The notes under the pieces are model-generated. The model did not search any database. It was not told where the DNA came from and worked only from the letters and a program-made list of their open reading frames with translations. A program made the translations under genes and the position numbers. Below, piece after piece: positions 1-11,430 of a stretch of DNA of 61,345 bases (within the stretch, counting starts at the first letter, position 1; each line of letters starts with the position of its first letter). Source of the DNA: Diplocarpon mali (taxonomy: Eukaryota > Ascomycota > Leotiomycetes > Helotiales > Drepanopezizaceae); the NCBI GenBank assembly GCA_024741835.1, contig JAENRP010000087.1, positions 99,541 through 160,885 of the forward strand. Reading direction: 5' to 3'.

Positions 1-1077
1 TGCTCCCCTCTTTCTCCCCCTTTCTCCCTCTCTTTTTCTTCTCATTCTGCGCTGGACTTGGTCGTTTTCTCATTCAGGCAAAGCCCCACGGCCGGACAGG
101 CTGCCTGGCTCGACCTTGGCTCTTGCAAGGTTTTGTTTTGTTTTGCTCCTCGAGCAGGTCCATGCGCAGAGACTGGAGAGAGAGAAAAGACACGGAGTCG
201 AGGGACGTGAGACTTTCTTCTGCAGGATCGGGCACAGGTGTCTGTTGTTTTGCTGAGGGAACCTATCAGGCTTGTGTTCCTCTGCCTTTCCGCGAGGGGC
301 ATTACCTGTGGGGAATCCTCCACATCCGCTCATCTGGCCAGCGTCTTCTCGCTTCGTCAGAAGCCGAAGCTGCCGTTGTGCGCGCCCGGGCGGTACGAGT
401 GGATGGATGGATGGATGTGCGTATGCATGTAGGCCTCTCTCTCTACCACGCAGCTCGGGGACCGTCCCATCTCGCCTCAGCCGTCACGCGCACGAGTCTC
501 GTCTGATCTTGCATCCTGGTGTCCTCTGGCGATATGGTCCGGACTGTGCTGCAGCAGCCCACCACAGTGGCCCCCGCGGGCTCTCGGGGCATCAACGCAC
601 CGACTGTTGACTCTCGAGGCGTCCTGTCCTCGGCACGGCTGTTCCTCGGGCTTTCAATCGTTGCATGGAAGCAGGCTCTCGCGTTCGGGACGATGCCAAT
701 CTTCCAGAAGGGCGCGCAGAGCGACCGTCACGTCTCGGGGTATTATTCCACGAGTCGTGACGAGCGGCCGGCGCCGCGACGGCTCCGACCCGCACCGCTC
801 GAATACACCGAGGGACGGTCCGCGGATCCGCGGCGTCTCTCTCACAGTCAGCACCCAGCCAAGATCTGACGGTAGAGGTCCACTACCACGAGCAAGCCCT
901 CCAGGTACTCAAGCCGGACACTCTCCAGCCTCAGAACCAGCTCTCGCGCTGCATGTCGAGCGTCTGACCGTGGAAAAGAAAGGAGAGGAGAAAGATCAGA
1001 GCCGTGCCAGGCCCCAAGCGCGCTCACGCGAGGCCGGAGTCTTACAGCGGGGGCAGAGGATAGATGGCGGTCGGGCC

Positions 1078-1167
1078 TTTTCCTGCTTGTCCGCATCCTT
1101 GTTGTCCTCCTCCTCCTGGTCCTTTTCCTGCTTGTCCGCCTCCTTGTTCTCCTCCTTCTCCTGGTCC
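1078..1167. repeat. 45-bp unit, two tandem copies
   Basis: Two adjacent 45-bp copies begin TTTTCCTGCTTGTCCGC and end CTCCTGGTCC, differing at a few positions. Read on the minus strand the unit encodes a 15-residue Lys/Glu/Asp/Gln-rich repeat containing DKQEKDQE. Because 45 is a multiple of three, the repeat preserves a reading frame, which hints at coding use. No start, splice site or domain supports a gene. Confidence 0.8.
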
Positions 1168-1222
1168 TTCGTCTTCTCCTCCTCCTCCTTTCTCCTCTGC
1201 CGGCGTCGGAGTTGCGTCGGGT

Positions 1223-1258
1223 GTCGTGCTGTGCCGTACTGTCGTGCTGTGCCGTACT
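1223..1258. repeat. 18-bp unit, two tandem copies
   Basis: The unit GTCGTGCTGTGCCGTACT is present twice in perfect tandem, followed by a partial third copy. Confidence 0.85.
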
Positions 1259-1804
1259 GTCGTGCTGTAAGGGTGTTACAATCATTAGCAAGAGACTCTC
1301 CGAGCTGGAGCTCCCCTCACCGCAGGCGAGGCCAAAGCGACGCCACGCTCGCATGCGGTCCCGGGTCGTTTGAGAGATCGATTGACGCTTGGCAAGACAA
1401 CGTGCGTTTGCGGGGTGAGTTCGTCGAGATATCCTTGTCGCCAGGTGCTTGTTTTGGCCCTGCGGCAAAGTCTATCGCCGTCACGGGGCTGGGGGGCGGC
1501 GACGTGTGCAGACGCCGCTGCGGGGAGAGGATGGAGACGGAGAAGAGGGGATTCCGGGGGCGACGAGACGGGCTGCAGTCCCGGGCAAGCTTTTTTTTGC
1601 GGTGAAATCACCCATGCGGGGGGGGGCGAGGCCGTCGGGTGACCAGCTGCTCGTCGGGTCCTCGATCTCTACACGGTCGGCTCTCCCACGTGACGAAGCC
1701 GTCCACCACGTCTCTGGACATGGGCACAGGGGAGGCAAGGTCTCGTGATAGCCACACCTCAGGATTGGTGTCCGCGTCGCATATGCCGGGCGTATTTCGA
1801 AGAC

Positions 1805-1829
1805 CAGACAGACAGACAGACAGACAGAC
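1805..1829. repeat. CAGA microsatellite
   Basis: About six uninterrupted CAGA units, followed by imperfect ones (CGACAGACTG). Confidence 0.95.
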
Positions 1830-2299
1830 CGACAGACTGTCAGGACTTTCACTCCACGGTAGCATCGTAGCTGCAAACCCACGCTTCGTCTGAGGATACC
1901 GCGTCAAGGAGTCCTGATCCCCGAGCCAGCTTCGTCTTCTCCAAGTCCAGTACTTGGAAATCCTACCGAAACGCTGAGATCACGCAGCTATCCAGCCCTT
2001 GTTCCGCGGGTCAAGGAACCATACACATATGAGCAGTCCCGCATAACAATCAACACACTAGAGACATAGAGGGTTGGTCTCATACTACAACAAGCAGTAT
2101 CCTATGAAGCGAAGAAAAAGTCCCATATATCATACGTTTCATACAGCTCATTTATACACTGATAGCGGGCCATGCAAGCAGAAGCCACGCGGAAGCTTTA
2201 GCACCTGGAGACCCCCCCCTATCCACTCCGGGCCAAGTTCCTTGAGCTCAAAACAAATACCCTGTTCCGGTGAGCGCCGGAGAGCAAGAATGTCTGTCC

Positions 2300-5200
2300 T
2301 TAGTCTCCCATAATGTCGTCCTCGTCGTCTTCCGTGCCGCCGCCAGCGGGACCATCGTCGCCTTCTGTACTGCCTTCGGGCTCATCCTCAAGGAGTTCGC
2401 GCCGACGCAGATCTTCGACCGTGCCCTCTTCCGGCTCGGCGTCTGCGAAAGGATCTTCCTCTTCCTCCTCCTCCTCCTCCACGATCTCTTTGCTTAGTGC
2501 GGGTTTCTTTCTGGAGTTGCCAGCAGCCTGCTTCGTTTTGCTTGGCTGACTCCTTTTGCCCTTCGGCTTTGGCTCATCGAGAAACGCAAGAACTTCTTTG
2601 AAGTTGGGGCCGAGTCGTTGTCGATTTCGCGTGATGCGCGCGCGGAGCTTGCCTTTGTGCCGACCTTGTGCATCGATTACCTGGGCCGTGATGGCGATGA
2701 CGAGCTTGCCAGTCAGCTCGCACAGGTCCCTCTCCGCTGTCAAGGTTTCGGCTTGTCGCTCGCTAATTGTGGCATCTTCCTCGTCGTCTTCGGGCTCCTC
2801 GTCGACATCCTCGGGTGCTTCATCTTCGCCTGGGTCGGCTAGCTTCTTCTTCGCCCTCTTCGCGAACTGCTTTTCTAACGAATCAAAGATCGCGACCAGC
2901 TCTTGCTGAGCTTCGGGTGTGCAGTGCTGGATGAGTGACAGGTAATTTCGCTCGTCTTTCCCTTGGGTCTCCGTCTCAGGCTCCTCGGCCGATTTCAGCG
3001 TTGTGAAGAGAACGTGAATGTCGAGAAGAGCTCCCGCTCCGACCAACCTGACCGAATCCAGGCTTGATCTTGAGGAGAAAGCCGAAGTTAGATTGTTGAT
3101 AAAAGTGTCTTTCCATTCTTTGAGGTGGTCGACGTCAAGGTTGGGTATTTCAATACCTGCAGCCAGGCCATCCAGTAGAGCCCGAATCTTCCACATAAAG
3201 TAGAACATTGCCGACTTGATCGCGGATATCACAATTTGATCTTCAGTGTTATCGATATCCTCATCATCGTTTGGTGCTTCAAACACTCCCCGGGCGATGA
3301 TATCGAGAAGTATGACGATGGGAAGCGGCTCGCTGCTTAGAGTCGACGTCTCCTCCAAGATATCCACAGAGCTGGCAATGGTGGAAAGCTGCTCCAGTCT
3401 GGACATCGTGTGCGACAACTCGGTCAGGATTTTTTCGGGGAGCGACCCTCGGAGAGACACATCACCTGTTTGATTGATCTTCCGCAGTGAGTTCGCCGTG
3501 TCCTCCCAGAGTGAGGAGACTTTCCCCTCGGCAATCTCTTCCAATTCCTCGTGCCCTCGGGCATGTAAGAATGCAGCAGCTGCCTCGGCGAGAACACCCT
3601 GGTCCGCATGACCATTGAATTGAGTGCTGATCTCGTCCAGCATCTGGGCGTAGACTGTTGTGTCTTGCCGCAGTTCCTGGAATACACTCGGGTCCAGGAT
3701 ATGTTCTAGTCGAAGGACGACTGTGACTGTCCTAGGATCTGCTCCGAATTTCTTCAAGAGGCGCGGAATAAGGCTTGCCAGCCGACGGCCAGTGTTTTCC
3801 TTTGCCTCTATGGCGGCTTCCTTGGCACCTGTACTTCTACTCTTCGATAAGATCTCGTCGATCTGGGTCAGATTTACTTTTACCACTGCATTCAGAATTT
3901 CCAAGAGAACGAGCTCTTCCTTCTCATCTGGTCGGAATCCCTCCCTCAGAGAAATCTCGGCATCGCTTGACGCATCGGCGGAAGTATGGTCATACAGCAG
4001 GTACCCCGCGAGGACCTCCCAGTCCTTGAGAACAGGTAGCTTCTCGTAGAGGGATTGTGCCGCGAGAGTGAACCTTGATTCCAAGCCATGGACGTCCAGG
4101 AAATCGGCATTGATCTGACTTGGGATATCCTCCTGGTCTTGAGTATCATAGCTCAGAAGGCTTTCGACAAGGCATTTCAATCTAATCCAGCCTGCGCGGG
4201 GTGTGTCGTAATCTTCGTTGTCTTCCGCGGCTAGGAGATCCTCTATGGCGTCGTCACCTCCAAGCTCCTCCACTTTTGAATCGAAGACATCGTTGATGTT
4301 CTCGGCGAAAAAGCTTACAACGGCATTTCTTACTTTTAGCTCAGAGTCAAAAATCAGTTTTCCAATAGTATCAATATCATCAGGCTCCAGCATTCCCTCC
4401 TGACGGATCGAGTCCATCAATTCCACAACGGCGGCTCGGACGCCAGGTTCTGAATCGCGAACGGCCATCTCGATCATGCGCGGCCGGAATCTCTCAACGA
4501 AGTGTCGCAAACCCCCAGGATTCAGGGATTTCATGAGCTTTTGCAACTGCTTAACTACTTCCAGTCGCATAGGCCCATGTATATCAGAGAGCATCCAGCC
4601 CATATATCGCAGGTACGAGCCATCAAAAAACACATCTGGCAGTGTCAGCATCCAGGTCCCCATGGCCTCGGCGCATTCAATTCGGATTCTCGGGTCGACA
4701 TCTCGATATCTGTGGGTATAAACGGAGTCGAAGAACCCAGAGATCCGGGACTCAATGAATGCCTTATTATCATTGTTCGCCTTGACTCTTTTCTTGAAAT
4801 CGGCCAGTCTGGCTTTGTTTGCTCCCTTCGACCGACTCTCGGCATCAAGTTGACGTTGGACCTTGGCGGCATTTTCAATTTCTTTGTTAGCAATTCTGCA
4901 TAGTGCACTTGTCATCGTGAGGGCAACAAGGGTGGCCGTATGTCGGAAAGGTCTAAGTGCCGACGAGGACATGATGGAGATCCAGACGTCGATATTTTCG
5001 ATCAAAGGCTTCTCGCGGTACAGAATCCCAGTGGCATGCATGGTCTCAATCAACTTGTCGAAAAAGTCCATGAGAGTCTCCCGGAAGGTGTGGCTACTCT
5101 TGGCTCGTGATATGAGAGGGTAATCGGCGATATTTTGCTATTAATGTTTAGTAGTGTACCCACCCAGCGAGTGCTTAGGGGGGAACGGACGGTCTGGTGC

Positions 5201-5896
5201 TCTGCCTGCATGTCTTCGAACTTGCCGACAACATTGTCGTCGTCGCCAACATCATCGCTCGTGACTTCTATCGTACAACCTGCACTCAGCAGGACCATAT
5301 TGACCAGGTCGGCCAGCGCGGCGAGATTATCGGCTTCGTAGGCAGCCAGCCATCTTGTAACAATATTCTCTGCTGCATCGCCACTCGTGAAAACATCGGC
5401 TGGTATAGGTTAGCAAGACCCGCCAACTGGTTCGGGTGTGAAGATGTTTACCGTACAACCCCTCAGCATCCTTATCCGCAATCGCAACGCGCTTGCCAGA
5501 CTTCTTTGGCCTGGTGGGAAGTTTGACTGCGAGCGGCTCATCGTGCGACACACTACCGTTGACCTTTGGCTTCTTGGCCGCAGGCTTCCTGGCTCTAGAT
5601 TTTGGTATCCGTTTCGCCTTCTTCCGGGCCTCTTGTATTTCCTCTTCTGCGGCACTCTCCACCTCCTCAGCACTGTCATCTGCCTCTTCGTCGACATCCG
5701 TCGCGTCATCCTCGACATCATCATACGCTCTCTTCCTCTTGGAGTTGGAGGATCCATTTTGCGACGAGGGCGCCTCCGGGACGAACTTTTCGGGCATCTT
5801 CGTGACGCGCCCACTGCGCCGGCCTCTGGGCGCGGCTGGAGAACTGGCCATATCGTTGTTAGAGATATCCATGAGCGGCGTGCGTTGCGCAGTCAT
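2300..5896 (-). CDS. Cohesin subunit SCC3/STAG (Irr1/Psc3 family)
   Basis: Nuclear HEAT-repeat subunit of cohesin, which binds the kleisin (Rad21/Scc1) and loads cohesin on chromatin for sister-chromatid cohesion. Exons by eye: 5896-5452, 5399-5191, 5137-2300; introns 52 and 53 bp, the second with CTAAAC near its 3' end; product about 1163 aa. The N-terminal 150 residues are basic/acidic low complexity with SGRVTKMPEKF, typical of fungal SCC3. The STAG domain (about 180-330) includes QNIADYPLISRAK, FFDKLIETMH and RPFRHTATLVAL; the stromalin conservative domain (about 343-430) includes FFDSVYTHRYRDVDPRIR. The C-terminus is an acidic tail. The ATG at 5896 is preferred because the upstream ATG at 5998 adds only a short atypical stretch; it remains possible. 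Divergent with ureD. The second donor (GTCCGT) is non-optimal but restores the family's reading. Confidence 0.93.
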
Positions 5897-6274
5897 CGAT
5901 TCATCCGAGGCGACCGTGGTTGCGAGCTGGAGGAGTTCGTGAGAAGTTATAGCGCGTCGAGGTATTGGGGTTGTTAGTCGACAGGAACGCGCTCGCAAGA
6001 CGGCGGGATGGAAAAAGCCGATGCGGCCGACTCTTAGTCAGTCACGTGTTACGCCCACATCTTGCTGCCTCGTGGTGTCAGCCTGAGCATCCTCAGCCTT
6101 CGACCAGAAATCACCGTGCCATCACTTCACCACTCTACCGCGTAGAGATCCTCCTGGATGCTTGGCTCGCAACCTTCGAGTCTACACATCTGCGTTCCTA
6201 CGAGCCATGTCCAGCTGACGCCCCGAGAACGTCCGCGCCTGGACGACTGCATCCAGTATATCCCCAGCTCCATC
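5897..6274. promoter_or_regulatory. Divergent SCC3/ureD intergenic promoter
   Basis: The 378 bp between the two start codons must carry both promoters. A GTCACGTG box at 6041-6048 matches the CACGTG core bound by fungal Cbf1-type bHLH proteins. I see no clear TATA box. The assignment of function to the box is inference. Confidence 0.45.
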
Positions 6275-7264
6275 ATGAACTCTCCCTTTCCATCCTCCTC
6301 TTCAGCTCCCGGAGAGGGACGACTCGTTGTGCAGCTCCTACCCCAGAAGATCTCCGGTCTTTCAACCATCTCTTTTCAATATCCGTTGAAGCTCATATCT
6401 CCGTCGCCCTCCGCTTATCAAAAGAGTGTCCTTGTCTTCCTTCTTACCTACGGGGGAGGGCTAGTAGGTGGCGACCAGGTTCATCTGACGATTGTTGTTA
6501 AGGCCAGAGCGCGTCTTGTACTCCTCACACAGGGGTATACAAAGATATTCAAATCACCGTCTCGCGATGTTGTCACGCGCCAGCAGCTCGAAGTGAGTAT
6601 CGAGGCTGGTGCGGCTGTCTGTTTGCTTCCAGATCCTGTGCAGCCGTTCGAGGGTAGTGTCTATGAGCAATCTCAGAAGTTCTCTATCGTTCAAGGTGGA
6701 AATCTGTATCTCCTCGATTGGGTGTCTGAAGGGAGGACCGCCCGTGGAGAGGATTGGGATCTTCGGGCATGGAGAGGCCGAAATGAGATTTGGTTGGCGG
6801 CCGATACTCGCAAGAGGACGAGACTGCTTCTCAGAGACAATGTCATTCTGGAAGGTGACGTTCCAGGTGCCGCCGGAAAACACTTGAGAAATAAGATGAA
6901 GGAGCTGGGTATTTTCGGCACCCTTGTGCTGCATGGTCCACTGACGGAGCCTCTATCAAGCTTCTTTCTGGCCGAGTTCTCTAGCCTGCCCCAGATCGGT
7001 GCCCAGGACTTTCGATCTCCGGAGAGGATGGATAGAGACAGCGGCAATATCCAGTCGAAGCAAGAATCGTGGAGAGCGTCACGACTGAAGCAAGAGAAGA
7101 TAGATGGCGTGTTGTGGTCAGCCGCTAGGATCCGCGGATGTACAGTGATCAAGTTCGGGGCGCGGACCGTCGAAGGAGGACGTAAGTGGATTGGTGGCAT
7201 GATCAAAGAAGAAGGCTCCGTAGCCGCAGAGTTTGGAGATGATTCGACGATGTGTGTTCGCTGA
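6275..7264 (+). CDS. ureD: Urease accessory protein UreD
   Basis: UreD/UreH scaffold of the urease maturation complex: with UreF and UreG it delivers nickel to apo-urease in the cytosol. The ATG at 6275 gives 329 aa, a normal length for fungal UreD; the frame continues upstream to 6158 but that part is not family-like. Family signatures are visible: YGGGLVGGDQVHL, a Leu-Leu-Thr-Gln-Gly stretch near RLVLLTQGYTKIFKS, LLPDPVQPFEGSVYEQ and LYLLDWVSEGRTARGE. The C-terminus (KFGARTVEGGRKWIGGMI) resembles other fungal UreD proteins and ends at TGA 7264 without needing an intron. Single exon. Divergent from SCC3, with which no functional link is known. Urease itself, UreF and UreG are not in the window. 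Confidence 0.93.
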   Translation: MNSPFPSSSSAPGEGRLVVQLLPQKISGLSTISFQYPLKLISPSPSAYQKSVLVFLLTYGGGLVGGDQVHLTIVVKARARLVLLTQGYTKIFKSPSRDVVTRQQLEVSIEAGAAVCLLPDPVQPFEGSVYEQSQKFSIVQGGNLYLLDWVSEGRTARGEDWDLRAWRGRNEIWLAADTRKRTRLLLRDNVILEGDVPGAAGKHLRNKMKELGIFGTLVLHGPLTEPLSSFFLAEFSSLPQIGAQDFRSPERMDRDSGNIQSKQESWRASRLKQEKIDGVLWSAARIRGCTVIKFGARTVEGGRKWIGGMIKEEGSVAAEFGDDSTMCVR

Positions 7265-9132
7265 TAGCTGAGCGGCCGACTGACGCGTTTCAACGTGGTC
7301 TTGCTGGACTCATGTCTTCTTTGCTCAAACAGCCTCCCCTCGAAAGTCTCTCTCCATTCGGTTTCCAGCCATAATACCAAATCGTCCTGTGCTCTCCCCC
7401 GGAAGCTGCTGTTTGGTCGGGTTTGATCTCGGCAGGATTGATCGGACCGGACTATGCACATCGTGATGATGCTCGTGCCAAAACCATGGACCAAGACCTG
7501 TTTCAGCCTGCAAGGCCGGAAGCTCAGGAACGCTTTACGCTTCATCTAGCTGCTAGCTTGGTGCATGAAGTACAGTCGGGATTCGCTGCTCGCTCCTGGT
7601 GGACAACATCATGGATTTGCCACGGAACAGAACCCTGAAGCATATGGTCATTCTTCCCGTTGATCCTCACGGCCTCGCTTACTGCGCCCTCGAAGAAGTG
7701 TCGAAAATCAACAATCTCTCTCCTTCCAGGTCTGCATGCCACTATTCGCTATCTCGCAGCCGTCTTCAGGATTTTTGACTTCCAGCGCCAGACTAGCCCT
7801 TTGTCCTTCTCGCCCAAGGGCTGAAACATCTCGGTAGTCCAAGCGCCGTGGTACTTCAGGCCGCGACACTAGACCGGTCACATTGGAGATCGAGGTTGTT
7901 CAATAGCGGCGCTAAAACCTGATACACGGGTCCTAACCGCAGAGCCTTCTGACAGTTTGCAGCGCCTACAGCAACTGTGGTCCGCAGCAGAAAGCAGAAC
8001 GCCCGTAATTTGCGGCTAGGCGGGGATGGCGTCCGAGTGCGCAAAGCTTATTCGTGTTGGCAATGCTTGTTCCATTCCATTATATCGGATTTAATTGCGT
8101 CTTTATACGTCCGAATCATCTCTACATGCTCCGTCGTCGCGCCGCGGGACTGCACTTTCCAGGTGCCCATGCCTCGCGACGGATATTCTTGCGCATTTAC
8201 CGCACCGGTATATGAACATCTCCTCGATTTCATTCTTGTAGCAATGAACACTATACAGTCTTGCTTTTTGCCCTGTCCCTCGCCAGCAGAGTTGCCTTCG
8301 CATATAACGTCAAGAATGCATGGTATGGTGAGGATGTCGTTTTTGCCGGGGCGTGGCAAGGCGCTCAGCGTCCTTTTTCCTTGCTGCTAGGAAACGTGCA
8401 CGGGTAGGACTCGCTTGTCCAAGGGCTTGTTTTGATTGCGTCGGCGAGCTATAACCCGATGCTGCTACTGTACTGTTGGCGGAAAGGCTCCAGCCGCCAC
8501 CCTTCACCAGTTTCAGAGTCTTCTTGATTCGTGCAGGCATACGACCTCCGCAGGGGATCCTTCTGGTCTTCTGATCAACACCGCTGCGGGTATGTTTTGT
8601 GTTGCAAATCAACTACAATCTTCCATGTCCTATGAAGTCTGAATCGCAGTGCTGTAGCAGACTGGGACTGGCGAAAGCCTCAATGGGAGCCCATCTATTG
8701 GCCCGAACAACGTTCTGGTGGTAGCCGACCTAACGGGACTCCAGCTTGACAATCCAATCACTGACTCCTCCCGCCGGTTCTCCGACCCTCCTCCTCCACA
8801 GCCTTCTCTTGCGACATGATGCGTGATTGTCGTCTCAGCAACGAAACCTCATCGGCATCCTGGCCGGTTTGGATTCAGAAATCAACACTCACTCCTGCGC
8901 TAGGCCGGAAGCCGACCTAAGACAAGCACCTCAGCCAGCACGGAGGTTGTATTAAAGCTGCTCCAAGCCCTCTCACTGAACAGCATCAGCGATCATTGGT
9001 TCTTTACTATCTTCCACTCCCATTCTATTATTTTTTGCTCTCGACGCTTGCGATTGATTCGCAACCGCTTTTCACTCTTTAATTCATACACCTATTTTGA
9101 AGTACTCTCTATCAATTCCAACAACCGCCATC
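7265..9132. other. Intergenic, no supported gene
   Basis: About 1.9 kb of moderate GC. Short open frames on both strands overlap around 7977-8390. One plus-strand stretch ending near 8400 reads as a plausible protein tail (contains FAYNVKNAWYGEDVVFAGAW), but I find no start, splice sites or family. The last 200 bp are pyrimidine-rich and presumably the promoter and leader of the Egh16-like gene. Confidence 0.5.
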
Positions 9133-10075
9133 ATGCTTTCCAAGATCCTCCTCATTGCTCTCGCAGCTTCCCCTCTCGTCTCTGCCCATGGCAAGGTAGC
9201 CGTCATGGTAGGCATCGCATCATTTCTTTCGTCAAGACAGATGAGCTAACCGTCAATAGACCGGCGACATGGGTGGCAACACCACTGCTCTCGGGATCCA
9301 AGGAGGCGTCGTTCCCGGCCCGGGAAAGAACAAGGTGACCGAAGTCGACACCACTGTGTTCAAGTCCAAGAATGCCATGACCGACGGTCTCGGCAAGACC
9401 AAAGCCGGGCCCAACACCCTCGCCGGCATGGACGCTGTGATGGCTCAATCCGGCGATGTCCTGCCCCAAGTCTCTCCCAATGGCGGCATGTTGTCCGGCA
9501 CCCTCCACATCGTCACTACGGACGGCGCTGGCCCGTACACGGCCGTCATGGACACCACCGGCACAGGCGCATTCTCACAAGGCACCAAGCTCCAGATCAT
9601 GCAGCAGGTGCCCGGCCAGCGGGGCAACATCGCCGCTCCCCGCCAGCGTCGTTTCGTGCCGCGCATGCTCGTCAAGATGGGCCTGATGAAGCGCGCCGCT
9701 AATGTCAACGAAGACTACCCCATCAAGGCCGCCGTCCCCGCCAACACCAAGTGCACGGGTACCGTCGGCGGCCAGCAGAACGTCTGCCTGGTCAAGATGG
9801 TCAACCCCTCGGGAGCCGGTCCCTTTGGCGGTGTCATCGCTTTCCAGGTCGCCGGCACCGGCGCTGCTGCCCCTGCTGGTAAGTCCAGTTCCGGTCCAGC
9901 TGCTTCATATATCCAGCACTTCATTAGTTGGTCACGCCGCTAACTCTCCTCGTTAGATGCCGCCGCTGCCCCTGCCGCCGCGCCTGCTGATGCGAGCACG
10001 GATGGCTCGGCCACCACCGATGCGTCTACTGACCCCGACACCAAGCGCGCCGTTAGCGCCAAGTTCCGCGCTTAG
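9133..10075 (+). CDS. Egh16-like (DUF3129/GAS1-type) secreted virulence factor
   Basis: Secreted protein of the fungal Egh16/Egh16H/GAS1 family, named from appressorium-stage genes of Blumeria and Magnaporthe; its biochemical function is not settled. Exons 9133-9207, 9260-9878 and 9957-10075 (introns 52 and 78 bp, GT-AG) encode about 270 aa. Residues 1-18 form a signal peptide (MLSKILLIALAASPLVSA), leaving a mature N-terminus beginning His-Gly-Lys. The core has TGDMGGNTTALGIQG, SPNGGMLSGTLHIVTTDGAGPY and KCTGTVGGQQNVCLVKM with two Cys. The C-terminus is Ala/Pro/Thr/Asp-rich and basic at the end (KRAVSAKFRA), with no GPI signal. Family assignment is from motifs; role in infection is inference. 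Confidence 0.88.
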
Positions 10076-10216
10076 ACGCCATCCCCCCGTGTAAGCAGGT
10101 CCAGGAGGATGATGAGTCTAGCTCTAGTTCTTGCCTTTGGTAGCAGTGGGATCCTAGGTAATGGTCTCGTTCGATGCCTGGGGACGAGAGGTTACTTGTG
10201 GTAGATCCTTGGAAGA

Positions 10217-10220
<4 letters not shown>

Positions 10221-10265
<45 letters not shown>
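10221..10265. repeat. (GA)n microsatellite
   Basis: An uninterrupted 45-bp GA run just downstream of the Egh16-like gene, probably in or after its 3' UTR. Confidence 0.97.
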
Positions 10266-10267
<2 letters not shown>

Positions 10268-11430
10268 ACCGAGATAAATAGTATTCTTGCTTAATATTAT
10301 TTATATCATGGGATGATGTTCTTCAGATGATTATATTGTTGACATGCAGAATGCAGATGCTCGGTGCTTGTGTTGATGCGTTTGCCTGGTGCCCCCCTGG
10401 ATCCTATCCATCTAGCACAGCCAACGTGCGACGTTTCTCTCTTCTCCTTTTCCTTTCTTCAGATCGTAAAGAGCGGGGTGTTGACACTCGGATCATGCTC
10501 TCTGTTTCATGGCCTATTCTGCTCCTGACCTACCACCTCATGTCCTACGGGTAGCTAGGGAGCTAACAGCAGGCCGGCCGCCACGGCAGCAGCTCCCGGA
10601 GGGTCAGCGGAGTATCACCTCGGTTCTGTCGGTGCCGTGTTTTCTTCTTGTCTTATTCCTTTTTTTTTTTTTGTCATCCCCAGCTCGAGAGGTGTTTCAT
10701 GGGGGCAAGCCCCCAAACCCCCGGCCTCGCTGCGCTCGAGGGAAGAGGACATTTAGCGAGGTGAAGTCTCCGCAGCCTTATTCTTAGACACCGGATGTTG
10801 AAGCTAGGATGGAAAGTGGGTGAATTGTCGAGCTATGGATTGTCGTGCGAGGAATGAGAAATGCTCATGCCTTGTACACTTGGTGTAGCAGACTACGCGC
10901 TGTGCTTGGGCTGGTGGTGATGAAGCGAAGTCTTGCCCGGGCAACGAGGGGCGCTTGAAAAGATGGTGAGCCCCTGGAATCGGTAATTCTTGTCAGGTGA
11001 CAGCGCCACAAGATGGATGCGAGCTCTTACTTCTGAGGTGAGCAGAGCTCTTTGGACCAACTCATCGCGACATGGACTGTATTGAACAATCATATCACCA
11101 TATTACACTTTCTGTGAGAACAAACAGAATAAAACAAAAGCACCAGTCCACCTGTAGTAGACCTACCCGCCGAAAGGGAACGTCGTTCACGTGGCAAATT
11201 TTGACCTCCAAAGCTGACGTTCGGAGCCGGATTAGTGCATTCTCGTCCCATTGGCCCACCAAGCGAGAAATCTACCCCGCCATGCCACCGCCCTCGGACT
11301 AAAAAAATACATCGGCGTCACAACAGAAAACAAAACCAAAGAAAAGCAATCAATGCGATTCTAACAACCACGAAACCAGCGCAACGCTCCGCAGAAATCG
11401 CCTCGCTCCTTCGATCATGCCACAAACACC
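10266..11430. other. Intergenic, no supported gene
   Basis: No gene is supported here. A T-run near 10661-10671 is followed by a strong hairpin at 10701-10714 (GGGGGC-AA-GCCCCC) in a GC-rich patch to about 10740. The final 150 bp would contain the promoter and leader of the TFIIIC-like gene. Confidence 0.5.

Larger units (their letters stand above)
1..2299. other. Gene-poor, low-complexity left end
   Basis: I see no gene I can support in this GC-rich stretch. Both strands carry long open frames between about 600 and 1600, but they are Arg/Ser/Pro-rich or Glu/Lys-rich, overlap one another and match no family I know. It contains two short tandem repeats (1078-1167 and 1223-1258) and a CAGA microsatellite. 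The right part (about 1900-2299) would hold the 3' untranslated region of the SCC3 gene. Confidence 0.5.

Noticed and set aside
607..1605. 332-codon plus-strand ORF and the opposing 206-codon minus ORF (848-1468)
   Set aside because: Both are low-complexity (Arg, Ser, Pro rich), overlap each other, lack any family motif and lie in GC-rich DNA where long chance frames are common.
5138..5190. Alternative 26-bp intron using GTGGGT as donor in SCC3
   Set aside because: Too short for spliceosomal removal; the 53-bp intron from GTCCGT keeps phase and gives the family sequence HQT-QNIADYP.
7977..8390. Overlapping 137-codon plus and 103-codon minus ORFs
   Set aside because: Neither has a recognisable family or splice sites; they are opposite-strand shadows of each other.
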